A program made the translations under genes and the position numbers. Source: Welwitschia mirabilis (lineage: Eukaryota; Gnetophyta; Gnetopsida; Welwitschiales). From it: a stretch of 20,680 nt of DNA. The notes beneath the pieces are model-generated. The model searched no databases and was not told where the DNA came from. It worked only from the letters and a program-made list of their open reading frames with translations. Shown here piece by piece: positions 10,307 through 19,329 of this stretch (positions within the stretch are counted from its first letter, which is position 1; each line of letters begins with the position of its first letter). The stretch covers positions 171,793,986-171,814,665 of the forward strand of contig JBOZIK010000001.1 in the NCBI GenBank assembly GCA_051453625.1. Direction: 5' to 3'.

Positions 10307-10735
10307 TGATAAATGAGTGTATCTATCCCTTTTTATCAACAAAAATAAAGTTAGGATTTTATAATTTACAGTTTTTAATTGAGAAATTAACACTTTTATG
10401 ACCATACATTTCATTGGAGTTCAGTGCCATAATTGCGTATTCCCATAAGTGGAAATTGATTACTTTTTTGGTACAATTCAGAATCTAATTTTTGATTTTT
10501 TTTTTTTCCTTTATATAACTAGTGGCACTAGTGACCTACATGATAGCGCTAGTGTTTTTTGATCAATTGTTTTCAAATTTTAATATATAATCTAAAATGT
10601 AGTTAATAATATGAAATTATCATGGAAAAGTGCATAAGTTCATAATCATATTAAAAAGAGTTAAAGACATAATTTTATGATAACTAATTTAACATCTTTG
10701 CCTAAGATAAATTAGTTGAATATCCTTGGTTTGAA

Positions 10736-10812
10736 TGTTAGTTTTACATGTTATAACATTCACTTGTTAGTTTTACATGTTATAACATTCACTACATGTT
10801 ATGACATTCACT
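10736..10812. repeat. 29-base tandem repeat, two perfect copies plus a partial third
   Basis: Identical 29-base units occupy 10736-10764 and 10765-10793, each beginning TGTTAGTTTTACATG and ending ATTCACT. A 19-base partial copy with one mismatch follows at 10794-10812. Copy A has only a single diverged unit at the matching place (about 8527-8550). Confidence 0.9.
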
Positions 10813-11652
10813 AACTAGAATTTTACTAGACTTTCAGCAAAATCCATGAAAAAGAAATGATTTAATATGGAAAAATTATTAAAAAAAGTATTTAGGTATA
10901 AGGATGATATAATTTTTGAAATTTTTCTGTTTAATTAACTTTTGAATAATATGGCATAAAAATCAGAAGAATTCTTTGAAAAATAGATGTGATACCTCCT
11001 AACCAAGACTAAACTTTATTCTTAAAATTTAAAAGATATAAAAATTTAATATAACATTTTGAGAACATGGTGAAACACCCTTATGAAACATTTTTCATAA
11101 AATTCCATTTTATTGCAAAAGAGAAATATGCAAAATAATGTAATATAAGCTATAATGTAGAGAAAAATAAATATCTAGTGAAAGATCATCATCTCCATCT
11201 TCTAATCCAAACTCTTCCTATTAATACTAAGCGAAAGGCTAGTCTATAACAAAAATAATTATGCTTCATGATGTTATTTCTCATAAAAAGGAGTGAGATG
11301 AAATTAATAGTGAAAATTAACAATGATAGTATAAATGGGACTTGACCTTGCAACCTATGGATAAAAGAGATAAGTTACCTAAGCCAATGATCTTATGTTA
11401 TTGTGATTTTCAAGGGATATAATAATGATCAAGTAAATTACAAAAATTTAAAAGTTAGTAGAAAATATTAAATATATAAGTTAAACAAAATAAAGCTCAA
11501 AAATTTTCAATTCCCACTTTTTCTTTTTATAATATACCTTTATATAATCATACATATTTCATGTGTCAAGCATTTGAATCATATTAAGAATCTAGTATTA
11601 TAAAATTTTCTTCCAACAAAATTAAGCATGTCGTTTCTTAAATAAATCAGTG

Positions 11653-11753
11653 CTACATTACCATTAAGTGTTTATAACCTCGATATAGTTGATAATTTCA
11701 TAAGTAAATCATTAGAGCTACATTGCTAGTGAGTGTTCATAGCCCTGATGTAG
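11653..11753. repeat. two 36-base units with CTACAT / ATGTAG ends, period 65 (copy B)
   Basis: Units are 11653-11688 and 11718-11753. The second has intact complementary ends (CTACAT and ATGTAG); the first ends ATATAG. They correspond to 9360-9395 and 9425-9460. Confidence 0.78.
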
Positions 11754-12119
11754 TTAACTAAACCTAATTAATTAATCAAAATAAAATGTACTTGTGAAGA
11801 AGAGCTTTTTTTTTACTTCTCATTTTCATCATTTTTTTTGGACATAAGAGGCATTATTGACTCATTAGCCTAATTAATAATTATATTATCTCCATAAAAT
11901 ACTTGAAAATAAAAAGTATATGTGAAGGTAGATTCCTCCTTTTTCATCCATAATTTCTAAAATCATAGATCTTAAGTAATTATTGCTTTAACAATCATAC
12001 TCAAAATAAGCACAACTTAGTCTAAAAAATAATAACTATACCTATTCATAACTAGTACTTAAAATGATAGCAAGATCACTTATTATTGATCTATTTATTA
12101 GAGGCCATTAACCACGGTC

Positions 12120-12557
12120 AGTAGGTCTCATAAATTTATAGGTCAATGGGAGGGGTGTATACAATTATTTTAAGTAATAATCATTGAATTTGAATTCTTG
12201 ATAATTCTTAATATTTTTTATGAAAATATACCATTTGATATCATCTATTTTATTATGTATACATATTTCCACTTAGAAATTAGTTTATCCAAAAACAAAT
12301 GCAGCCTTAAATTGTTAAGTAAAACTAGTTTTCCTTTTTGAAATATTTTTCTGATGATGTTTTAATCATGCAAGCTATTCATCCTTTTCTTATTATCTTT
12401 ACATTTTCATAAGCATCATTTCTAATCTCTTCTAGCTTATTGAGTTATACAGCTCTTTGTTTTCTAGTTATCTCGAGATTGAAGTTTACATTTTTTATTA
12501 TCCAATATGCTTTATGTTCAAGTTATATAGGTGGATGACAAGCCTTATCATAAACTA
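12120..12557 (-). pseudogene. Ty3/gypsy (Athila-type) integrase C-terminus, copy B
   Basis: Reading leftwards from the gap: VYDKACHPPI, one stop, LEHKAYWIIKNVNFNLE, then a LNKLEEIRNDAYENVKI block and further down the LNNLRLHLFLDKLISKWK-type block in a shifted frame. These are the conserved C-terminal segments of Athila-lineage integrase and follow the catalytic core found on the other side of the gap. Several stops and at least one shift are present. After about 12120 the coding trace fades into non-coding DNA. Confidence 0.88.
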
Positions 12558-13072
12558 NNNNNNNNNNNNNNNNNNNNNNNNNNNNNNNNNNNNNNNNNNN
12601 NNNNNNNNNNNNNNNNNNNNNNNNNNNNNNNNNNNNNNNNNNNNNNNNNNNNNNNNNNNNNNNNNNNNNNNNNNNNNNNNNNNNNNNNNNNNNNNNNNNN
12701 NNNNNNNNNNNNNNNNNNNNNNNNNNNNNNNNNNNNNNNNNNNNNNNNNNNNNNNNNNNNNNNNNNNNNNNNNNNNNNNNNNNNNNNNNNNNNNNNNNNN
12801 NNNNNNNNNNNNNNNNNNNNNNNNNNNNNNNNNNNNNNNNNNNNNNNNNNNNNNNNNNNNNNNNNNNNNNNNNNNNNNNNNNNNNNNNNNNNNNNNNNNN
12901 NNNNNNNNNNNNNNNNNNNNNNNNNNNNNNNNNNNNNNNNNNNNNNNNNNNNNNNNNNNNNNNNNNNNNNNNNNNNNNNNNNNNNNNNNNNNNNNNNNNN
13001 NNNNNNNNNNNNNNNNNNNNNNNNNNNNNNNNNNNNNNNNNNNNNNNNNNNNNNNNNNNNNNNNNNNNNNNN
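12558..13072. other. assembly gap of 515 N inside the Athila integrase
   Basis: The codons on the right edge end in Leu-Trp (13073 is the first base of the next codon). Those on the left edge start about 17-18 residues further on in the same protein. Copy A shows that only about 53 bases belong here, so 515 is far too long unless something is inserted. Confidence 0.9.
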
Positions 13073-13720
13073 CCCACAAAACATAATTTAGCTTATAAGA
13101 CCAATCTTTCATAGTTGAGCTTACTACTGTTTGTAGCATGTTTTTAATTTTTGTATTAGTAAATATAACATCTTTACTAGTTTGAGGATAATAAGGAGTT
13201 ATAACTTTCTAAGTAACCCATACTTGGCAAGAAGATTGGTGAATATCCTATTACAAGATGAGTATTGCCATTGCTAATCAAGATCCTAGAAAATCCAAAT
13301 CTAATTATAATATTTTATTTAAAGAACTTTACTATGGTTTCAACATTATTAGATCTACAAGCTTATGCTTCTACCCATTTAGTATTGTAATGGACACAAA
13401 CAAGGATGTATTAGTATCCATTTAAAAAAGGATATAAGCCTTGAAAGTTAATACCCAAATATCAAAAGTCTTAACAAAAAGAATGGGATTTAACAGCATC
13501 ATATATTTTCGAGTAAATCTATCAAGTCTTTGACAATTTTCACATGTTTTGCGATAGAAGTATACACCCTAAATAATGGATGGCTAATAAAAACTAAACT
13601 AAAGAATTTTAGTGGTGTTTTTATTAGTATAGTAATGACTACCACAACATTTACAATGGTAAAATTTAATAATAACATGAATTTTTAATTGGGGATACAC
13701 CTATGAATGACTTGGTCAAG
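13073..13720 (-). pseudogene. Ty3/gypsy (Athila-type) integrase, zinc finger and catalytic core, decayed
   Basis: Reading the minus strand from 13720: a zinc-binding block with FYHCKCCGSHYYTNKNTTKIL, then about 30 residues later KTCENCQRLDRFTRKYMM, the usual HHCC finger of gypsy integrase. The core follows. NPILFVKTFDIWVLTF has Thr where the first catalytic Asp stands. KWVEA is seen at about 13381-13362 in another frame. ISNGNTHL at about 13281-13258 has Asn for the second Asp. A TSKDVIFTNTKIKNM block lacks the Glu. The last residues before the gap are SSTMKDWSYKLNYVLW. More than ten stops or shifts occur, so it is inactive. Confidence 0.93.
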
Positions 13721-14515
13721 AAAACATTTGAATAAGAAAGGACTATCTCAAAAGAAATGTTTATCTTGAATTAATTCTTTTGTTAAGAATCCAATGAGAG
13801 GGAATAGTTTTAGAAGCTAAGTAAATTATGATGTCAATAAATCAAGGTATTTTCATAATAGAGAAAAGGAATTCATTAGGAATACTATCATGAATAGGAA
13901 GGGATTTAATTGAGCTATTTTATGTTATGCATAAAAGATGATCAACTGTGATATTATGAAAACCCTTTTCATATTTTATTTTCAATTCAAATCTGTGTAA
14001 TAATAAGATTCATCTAATTAATCTAGGTTTGGAGCCTTGTTTAGTAAATAGGTATCTATGGGCTAAATGATCTATGTAGATGATTACATTATAACTAATA
14101 AGATACTATCTATATTTTTCTAATGCAAAAACTATTGCAAGAACCTTTTTTCTAGTAACAATATAGTTTAGTTCAATGTTATTCAATGTTTTACTCACCT
14201 CGGTTACAATTGGTTTTTAATATACTCTTTATTTTAACATGGCACCAACTACAAAATGATTAACATCACAGATGATTTCAAAGGATAACTTCTATTCACC
14301 TCATTAAATGATAGGTGTAATAGTAAGTGTTTCTTTGAGTTTATCAAAATCTTATTAATACTCACAATTCTAATTAAAAGAGGTGTCTTTACTCAAGAGG
14401 TCACAGATGGGTTTGGAAATTTTACTGAAGTCTTTGATAAAATTTCAGTAATAACATACATGTTCTAAGAAGGACCTAATATCTTTTTATTTTTATGGAA
14501 GCTTATGTTATGAAA
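13720..14515 (-). pseudogene. Ty3/gypsy (Athila-type) end of RT plus RNase H, decayed
   Basis: Reading from 14515 on the minus strand: KDIRSFLEHV, then NFIKDFSKISKPICDLLSKDTSFN (14475-14385), the last conserved block of gypsy RT. The RNase H domain follows with CDVNHFVVGAMLK (14270-14236), SKTLNNIELNY, VLAIVFALEKYR, a YIDHLAHRYLFTK block (14095-14040), KPRLIR-stop-ILLLHRFELKIKYEKG and ITVDHLLC (about 13945-13925). This order is diagnostic of plant gypsy pol. From 13900 to 13720 the linker to integrase is readable but broken. The RT catalytic part upstream is missing; the trace stops at about 14515. Confidence 0.93.
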
Positions 14516-15291
14516 GAAATGCAGAAAATATTAAGAACTATAGTAAAAAATGTAGAAAATAATAATGTTGTTAAGTTGAAATAAGCTTAAATCATTAAAT
14601 AAAAATCAAAGGTTTACTAAAGAACTAGTTGAAACTAGTAGTACTTCATCCATTTAGTTCAAAATTCATCATCACAATATGCTCATGATGAAGTTACTTG
14701 AACTAGTCAGGTTGATAATTAAAAATTTTGCTATATACGTATATTACAGGAGGGGAAACAAGGAAAAATACAAAAGCATAATAGAAATTTTAGGTGAAAC
14801 TCTGAATAATACTTATTTCTAAGTACTGCTAATTATCCTAATTTTTGTTCAGCTACATAAATAGGAGTAAATAAAACACATTATTAATTTTTTAAGAAAT
14901 AAAACATATTCACGATATCAAAATATTTTAGCTTTTTAGCTTTATATTAAAATACCAAAATGTTACATAGAAGTGTACTGATAAGTTTGTGTTTTTCCTT
15001 TCTAGGAAACACTAGAATATTAAATATGCTACTACACAATTTTTAAGAATATTGGGGCTTCCCTTGACTTCCTCGCTTGGTTCTACTGCTAGAGTCATTT
15101 TGTTAAAAAGATACTACCCCCATGGTGATCTTCTCCTTATAGCCTTTAGCTTCTTTTCATTTTACTGTTTCCTTTATTTGCTCCTGAGAAATAAGTTTAT
15201 AGTTAAAGTTGTTGTTGTATTTCTACCATCTAGACTTTCTCCCTCGTCCTCATATCAGATGGTATTTTGTACCTACAACATCGTGACATAT

Positions 15292-15325
<34 letters not shown>

Positions 15326-16306
15326 TAATCTACTGACATACTAAGTAACTAACCTACTAACTAGCTGGTGTATTAACTCAAATGTTAAGAAGAAATATCA
15401 GATGCCATTTAAAATGTATAATCATAAGAACAAAATCACTTTATTAATAAGAAAATTTTACATCAGTATTAGTTCTCATAGATCCCTATAAGGTCAAAAC
15501 TGTATTAGTTCCTTAACAAATGTACATAAAAGAGAGAGAAAGAGGAACTTATTAATTTTATTTTCTCCTTTTCAAAAAAAAAAAGAATGCTCCTCATTGG
15601 AATCTAATTTTTTCAATTTCTTAACCAATTTGATGGATTATTTTTTTTATTTTAAGGTATTAAAAATTTTTCTTTATTCTTCTTGTAAAGTAGGATTATT
15701 TAAATGTATAGTTTTTATTTCTTTTGGCTCTCTAGTTGCTACATTTTTGCCTCTAACTCTTCCTCTTAAAGAAGCCCTTGCTACTTTGGCTCTTCTCTCT
15801 TTCTTCTAAAATTTGAAGGAATTTTTGTTTTGAGGCTCTAAGGCACATGTTTTGGTTCTGAAACTACCTCAACTTGTAGTCCTTCTCTTGAAGTTTGTCC
15901 TATCAGGACTATATACATTTCTAATGAATCCTTATTTTATAATTTTGAAAGGATGTCTGTAAAATTACCTTTCATCATGATCATATTTTTCACAATTCTA
16001 TCTCTAAAGTAACATAGCTATTGAAAATCTTGAGAAGACACTGTAAAAATTTTTACATATATTTTGCATTCTTCTAATATTCTATAAAATTTGTGACCAT
16101 GTCATTTAAAAAAATTTTAAATCATCTGGTGGAAACTTCTTCCCTTTTTTATATAGTTTCAATCCTCAAAGATTTAATATCTATTTTACAGTTATTAAAA
16201 ATTTTACTTAGCTTTAACCACTCCTAAGAAGTCTTCTAAATGATAATTTCTAAATGATATTCAAAGTTATTAATAAAATCATATAGCTTCTAAGGATAAT
16301 AGTTAA
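14516..16306. other. unassigned stretch between Athila fragment and copia LTR
   Basis: No protein family was recognised on either strand. A patch at 15055-15270 is richer in C and T on the plus strand and open for 94 codons (15052-15336), but that frame ends in the translated microsatellite and looks like chance. A plus-strand 70-codon stretch at 15597-15809 is hydrophobic and unlike any known protein. Its minus strand reads as an Arg/Lys/Glu-rich segment, which is what an antisense of low-complexity DNA gives. From 15840 to 16300 the minus strand has short protein-like bits between many stops, possibly a decayed gag, but I cannot support a family. Confidence 0.5.
15294..15324. repeat. (AT)n dinucleotide microsatellite
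   Basis: 31 bases of uninterrupted alternating A and T, about 15.5 units. Confidence 0.98.
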
Positions 16307-16906
16307 TGTAGGATTAAGAACCCTGAGGGAGTGAATAGAATTCTAAAAATTTAATGAATAATCTTCAAATAAAAATACTTTACTTGAAACAAGAATCACT
16401 AAAAAAGATTTGTACATAAAAACTGAAAGTATTTTGAAAAATGAAAATAATAGAAAGCACAGAAATATCAATCATATGCACAAAAGTTTTATAGTGGTCT
16501 GGGAAAATCCCCACTCCACTCTCAACGATTAGCTTCTATCTAAGACTGATCTAGATCTCTATTAATATCTTCTAGGTATTAGAGATTCACCTATAACCTT
16601 TACAAATGGACTTTTTCTAAAGGCTCAGTCTCAACCTTTTTTACAAGAAAGCATGGAAGTGATGGTAGTATGGCCAAGTGCATAGATATCACTTGATTCT
16701 TGGCTCAATGAAAGTAATGGAGCACTTTCCTTAAACATGATATAAACTAGGAATAATAGAGTGCTACAGATCTGACCTCATATGTAAATATATAATAAAT
16801 GTTGGTTCATCTTTGATCAGGAATGCAATGCTAAAAGAGTACAATGATTAATCCACAAGATTTAATAGTTTGATAAAAGGTTCTAATGGTGATTTGACTC
16901 TTAGCT

Positions 16907-16913
16907 ATTTATA
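16907..16913 (-). promoter_or_regulatory. TATA box of the copia LTR
   Basis: The minus strand reads CATTATAAATAG, a strong plant TATA box, placed at the expected U3/R border of the 1.37-kb LTR. Transcription would run leftwards through R and U5. Confidence 0.6.
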
Positions 16914-17010
16914 ATGAAAGATTTTAGGATTATTACAAATGAAAACATGCTTCTAATGGCCATAAAATGGCTACATAACAAATATAAAATTTATGTTTCT
17001 GCCTTAGTTG

Positions 17011-17547
17011 GTTGACCTCTCAAATGGTTGATCGACCCCTCCTGGTGCTGTTACTTAAACAGGCCACCGGAGTGAACTTTTTGGTCACTCCAATTTTTCA
17101 TGGCTTCATGTTCAGTTAACTCCTTATGGTCTACTCCACTTCTCATCTAGTCACCTACATATCTATCTAATCATCCTCTTGATCCTGATAAAATCCATCC
17201 TAGTTTTTTTTGCATTAGGTCTGGGTGACCCCTTAGGAATTTAGTTAACTCCTTACTGATCAGGTGTGTAGTATTGATGTTTGATTTTTAGATTCGATTA
17301 ACTCACGAGATGTCTAGTTGACCCCTTAAGGACTAATATAGAAGCATCAATTGCATAGCATTTATGTCCAGTCAATTTCTTAGATTTCTAGTCAACCCCT
17401 TAACGATCTATTTAGGAGTACTAGTTCTTAGGTTCACAGGTTCGATCGACCCCTCATAAGTTTAATTGTCTCCTCTAAATTCATTTCATATCTAAGAATT
17501 TATTTGAGGTATGGTAGACACTTTAAAATTTTGATCAACCCCTTGAG
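17011..17547. repeat. cluster of about ten GTCGACC-type repeats in LTR U3
   Basis: Copies on the plus strand include GTTGACCTCT (17011), ATCGACCCCT (17031), GTTAACTCCT (17115), GGTGACCCCTTA (17224), GTTAACTCCTTA (17243), GTTGACCCCTTAAG (17317), GTCAATTTCTTA (17371), GTCAACCCCTTA (17391), ATCGACCCCTCA (17445) and ATCAACCCCTTG (17534). The consensus is GTYRACCCCTTA, and spacing varies from 19 to 109 bases. The role is unknown; it could be a protein-binding array in the LTR enhancer or simply a tandem-derived satellite. Confidence 0.8.
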
Positions 17548-17680
17548 AAGGTTTGATAGGTTTTAGGATTAAAATGTAACATTAATTACTTTAGTTTCTG
17601 ACCTATAAGTAATCAACACAATAGATTGCACTACACAGAAAACATTAGTTTGAAATCAATTGGTAAATAATATTTCAACA

Positions 17681-17694
17681 TTATCCCCTTTTAA
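17681..17694 (-). other. polypurine tract next to the 3' LTR
   Basis: The minus strand reads TTAAAAGGGGATAA and ends one base before the LTR TG. This is the primer for plus-strand DNA synthesis in copia elements. Confidence 0.8.
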
Positions 17695-18162
17695 CATTAA
17701 TGGCAAACATTTTCTTAGTTGAGAAGATTAGAATTGGAAAAACTCCCATTTACAAAATGCCTATTAATTTTTGCAAAAATATTAAACCTTTTATATCGAG
17801 TAGACATTTTGATAAGACCTCAAATTTGACCAAAATTTAAAGATAACTTGAAGTTCCAAAACATATATGATAGAAAAAATTTTGATCATGAATAATTAAT
17901 TAATCACACAATGTATTAAAAATTTTAGTCTATAGTAAAAATAGATGTGCACTAAAAAAATTTGAGACATAAATTATAGAGCATAAAAACAAGTGCAATC
18001 CTATTACTAAAACATGATCATTACAATAAAAGATGCTTATCAAAAGCAAATACATCTAAAAGCATAATAAGCAACTAACTAATTATCCCCCTTTTAACAT
18101 AAATGAAAAAAAATATAAATACACATAAGCAAGAAAGAAAAGCATAATCATAGAAAAAAGAT
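17695..18162. other. non-coding 3' untranslated region of the copia element
   Basis: This lies between the accessory ORF and the PPT. It is very AT-rich with no open frame of note. It contains a second PPT-like copy at 18083-18100. Confidence 0.65.
18083..18100 (-). repeat. second polypurine-tract copy, upstream of the real PPT
   Basis: The minus strand reads ATGTTAAAAGGGGGATAA, almost the same as ATGTTAAAAGGGGATAA at 17681-17697, and both are preceded by CATTTA or CATTAA. It sits about 60 bases after the stop of the accessory ORF. Confidence 0.75.
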
Positions 18163-19216
18163 CTAATCAGATTCCTCTTCTTCATCTTCTTCAGATTCTT
18201 CTTTAGAATCTTATTCTTCTTTCTCTTTCTCTTCTTTGACTACCTTCTGTGATGAACTTCTAGCTTTCTCAGAGGTGTCAATAATATCATACCCAGCTAC
18301 AATAAGAGCTTCCTTCATATGCCTAGTATGAAATTCAATCCTCCTTAGGTATCAAAGTGTCCCTTCTGAAGAGGCTTATTTAGGAGAAGGAGATTTAGAA
18401 AACTTGTTTGATGCAGCAAAGATATGCATGCAATACAACGTCACATGTCCAATGGGTGACATAGGTTGAAGGGTTTCAAGCTTTTGGTAAAAATTCACTT
18501 GATAATAATGGTACATATTAGTAATCAGCATAGAGTGGGATAAATCCCTAGTTCTATGGTACTCTAATTGAGAAATCATATTTTTCAGTATAATGGTAGG
18601 AGCATCAATGAAGTGCCTAAATCCTACCAAGTAAATCAAATAGGTCCTATAGTCGGAGGCCTCATCATGATTATCCACTAAAGATAAAAAGTTATAAGTA
18701 AAAATAAGTGAAGAAAATGATATTTGGGAGTAAGCAAAGAAGTGGAAATGATGTGCTTCCAACTATGGAACTTATCACACAGCTAGCTTGTGACCTCTGC
18801 TTTATCTTCCATGGAGTCACAAACTTGTCAAAACTCCTCATACTCTTCTCTTAGAAGATTAGTAATAGTTGCAATGAATTTAACATTAATTTTCATTCTC
18901 TTCTGCAAAACGAGGGTTTTAAGGATTCTAGATTTAATATCGTAAGAAGCATTATAATAGAACATTCCAATAAGAAAAGGATAAGATAAACAAACACATT
19001 AAGAAAATAAGAAAGATCCTGGTCTTACAAGATTTTCATCACATCTCTATGCTTTCTAAGCTCTGAAGTAGTAATAAATCTCTCCTGATACACATGCTTC
19101 TTATCAAACTTTTTGAAAAACTTTTCCAAAGCATCTTCAGATATTTTCTAGTAGAAATAAGAAAGATCTCTAGCTACAATGTCCTTGGTTCTTCTCTTGG
19201 AGGGTCTCTTAGCCAT
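18163..19216 (-). pseudogene. accessory ORF in the env-like position of a SIRE/Maximus-type copia element
   Basis: The start is ATG at 19216 (MAKRPSKRRTKDI), a basic N-terminus, followed by an ISEDALEKFFKKFDKK segment and a VYQERF motif. Such N-terminal blocks are typical of plant retrotransposon third ORFs (the 'putative plant transposon protein' class); their function is unknown. The middle has an FLIGMFYYNASYDIK-type segment. The longest open piece (128 codons, 18762-18376) follows, with EASDYRTYLIYLVGFRHF and MYHYYQVNFYQKLETL. The C-terminus (about 18270-18166) is very acidic, ending in a Glu/Asp run before TAG 18163-18165. Stops, for example TAG near 19147, and a net frameshift break it (total length 1054 is not a multiple of 3). 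No signal peptide or clear membrane span is seen, so an envelope role is not shown by the sequence. It lies 330 bases after the pol stop. Confidence 0.7.
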
Positions 19217-19320
19217 TGATATTACTTGATAAAAGCTTGAAGATAAGGAAAATCCAATAAAAGCTCTAGATTAAAAGAGATAGAAGGCTAACACAATGAA
19301 AAGGGTTTAGGCTTCACTTG

Positions 19321-19328
19321 CTTTTATA
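19321..19328 (-). promoter_or_regulatory. TATA-like box before the accessory ORF
   Basis: The minus strand reads CTCTATAAAAGC, a near-ideal plant TATA box about 105 bases before ATG 19216. The stretch in between is pyrimidine-rich and has no upstream ATG that I can see. It could drive a separate transcript for the accessory ORF, but in AT-rich DNA such a box is also easy to find by chance. Confidence 0.4.
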
Positions 19329-19329
19329 G

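Larger units (their letters stand above)
8142..10310 (-). repeat. direct repeat copy A: Athila integrase C-terminus plus U3-like DNA
   Basis: This segment matches 10311-12557 in the same order and strand, at roughly 80-85 % identity by eye, with small indels. Anchor matches are AAATGAG at 8142 and 10311, the CTACAT...ATGTAG units at 9360/9425 and 11653/11718, and AATATGCTTTATGTTCAAGTT at 10204 and 12504. The right end stops exactly at the integrase Ala-Tyr codons (10301-10306), next to the start of copy B. The offset between copies grows from 2169 to 2300, showing net indels of about 130 bases. The DNA from 8142 to about 9840 has no coding content. Confidence 0.88.
10311..12557 (-). repeat. 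direct repeat copy B: Athila integrase C-terminus plus U3-like DNA
   Basis: This is the second copy of the segment at 8142-10310, immediately adjacent and in the same orientation. Its integrase end runs into the 515-N gap at 12558. It has DNA missing from copy A: about 70 bases near 10520-10590 (with GCACTAGTG and GCGCTAGTG blocks) and a 29-base tandem repeat at 10736-10812. From 10330 to 12110 no coding sequence is seen. It is long U3-like DNA. Confidence 0.88.
16307..17680 (-). mobile_element. 3' LTR of a SIRE/Maximus-type copia element
   Basis: On the minus strand the LTR starts TGTTGAAATATT at 17680, directly after a polypurine tract, and ends AATCCTACA at 16307, giving TG...CA ends and a length of 1374 bases. 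A TATA box (plus ATTTATA, 16907-16913) lies about 770 bases in, dividing U3 from R/U5. The R/U5 side holds sequence often seen in plant SIRE-like LTRs, such as AACCCTGAGGGAGTGAATAG (plus 16319-16338) and TTTTATAGTGGTCTGGGAAA (plus 16487-16506). The U3 holds the GTTGACCCCTTA-type repeats. The base run beside the end (16302-16306, GTTAA) is the candidate target-site duplication; its partner lies outside the window. Confidence 0.8.

Noticed and set aside
9360-11753. Spaced 36-base units as a CRISPR-like array
   Set aside because: Only two units per copy in eukaryotic retrotransposon DNA, with diverged repeats and no cas genes.
8142-12557. The two 2.2-kb copies as an LTR pair of one element
   Set aside because: Each copy contains integrase coding sequence at one end and nothing lies between them, which LTRs would not show.
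12457-13139. Several 178-209 codon open frames on both strands
   Set aside because: They consist almost wholly of N from the 515-base gap; only the minus-strand edges carry real integrase codons.
15052-15336. 94-codon plus-strand open frame with hydrophobic middle
   Set aside because: Its end is the translated (AT)n microsatellite and no family resemblance was found; likely chance in C/T-rich DNA.
15597-15809. 70-codon hydrophobic plus-strand open frame
   Set aside because: Composition follows T-rich DNA; no conserved motif, promoter or splice context.
17441-17455. GGTTCGATCGACCCC as a tRNA T-arm
   Set aside because: No acceptor stem, anticodon arm or other cloverleaf parts nearby; it is a member of the LTR repeat array.
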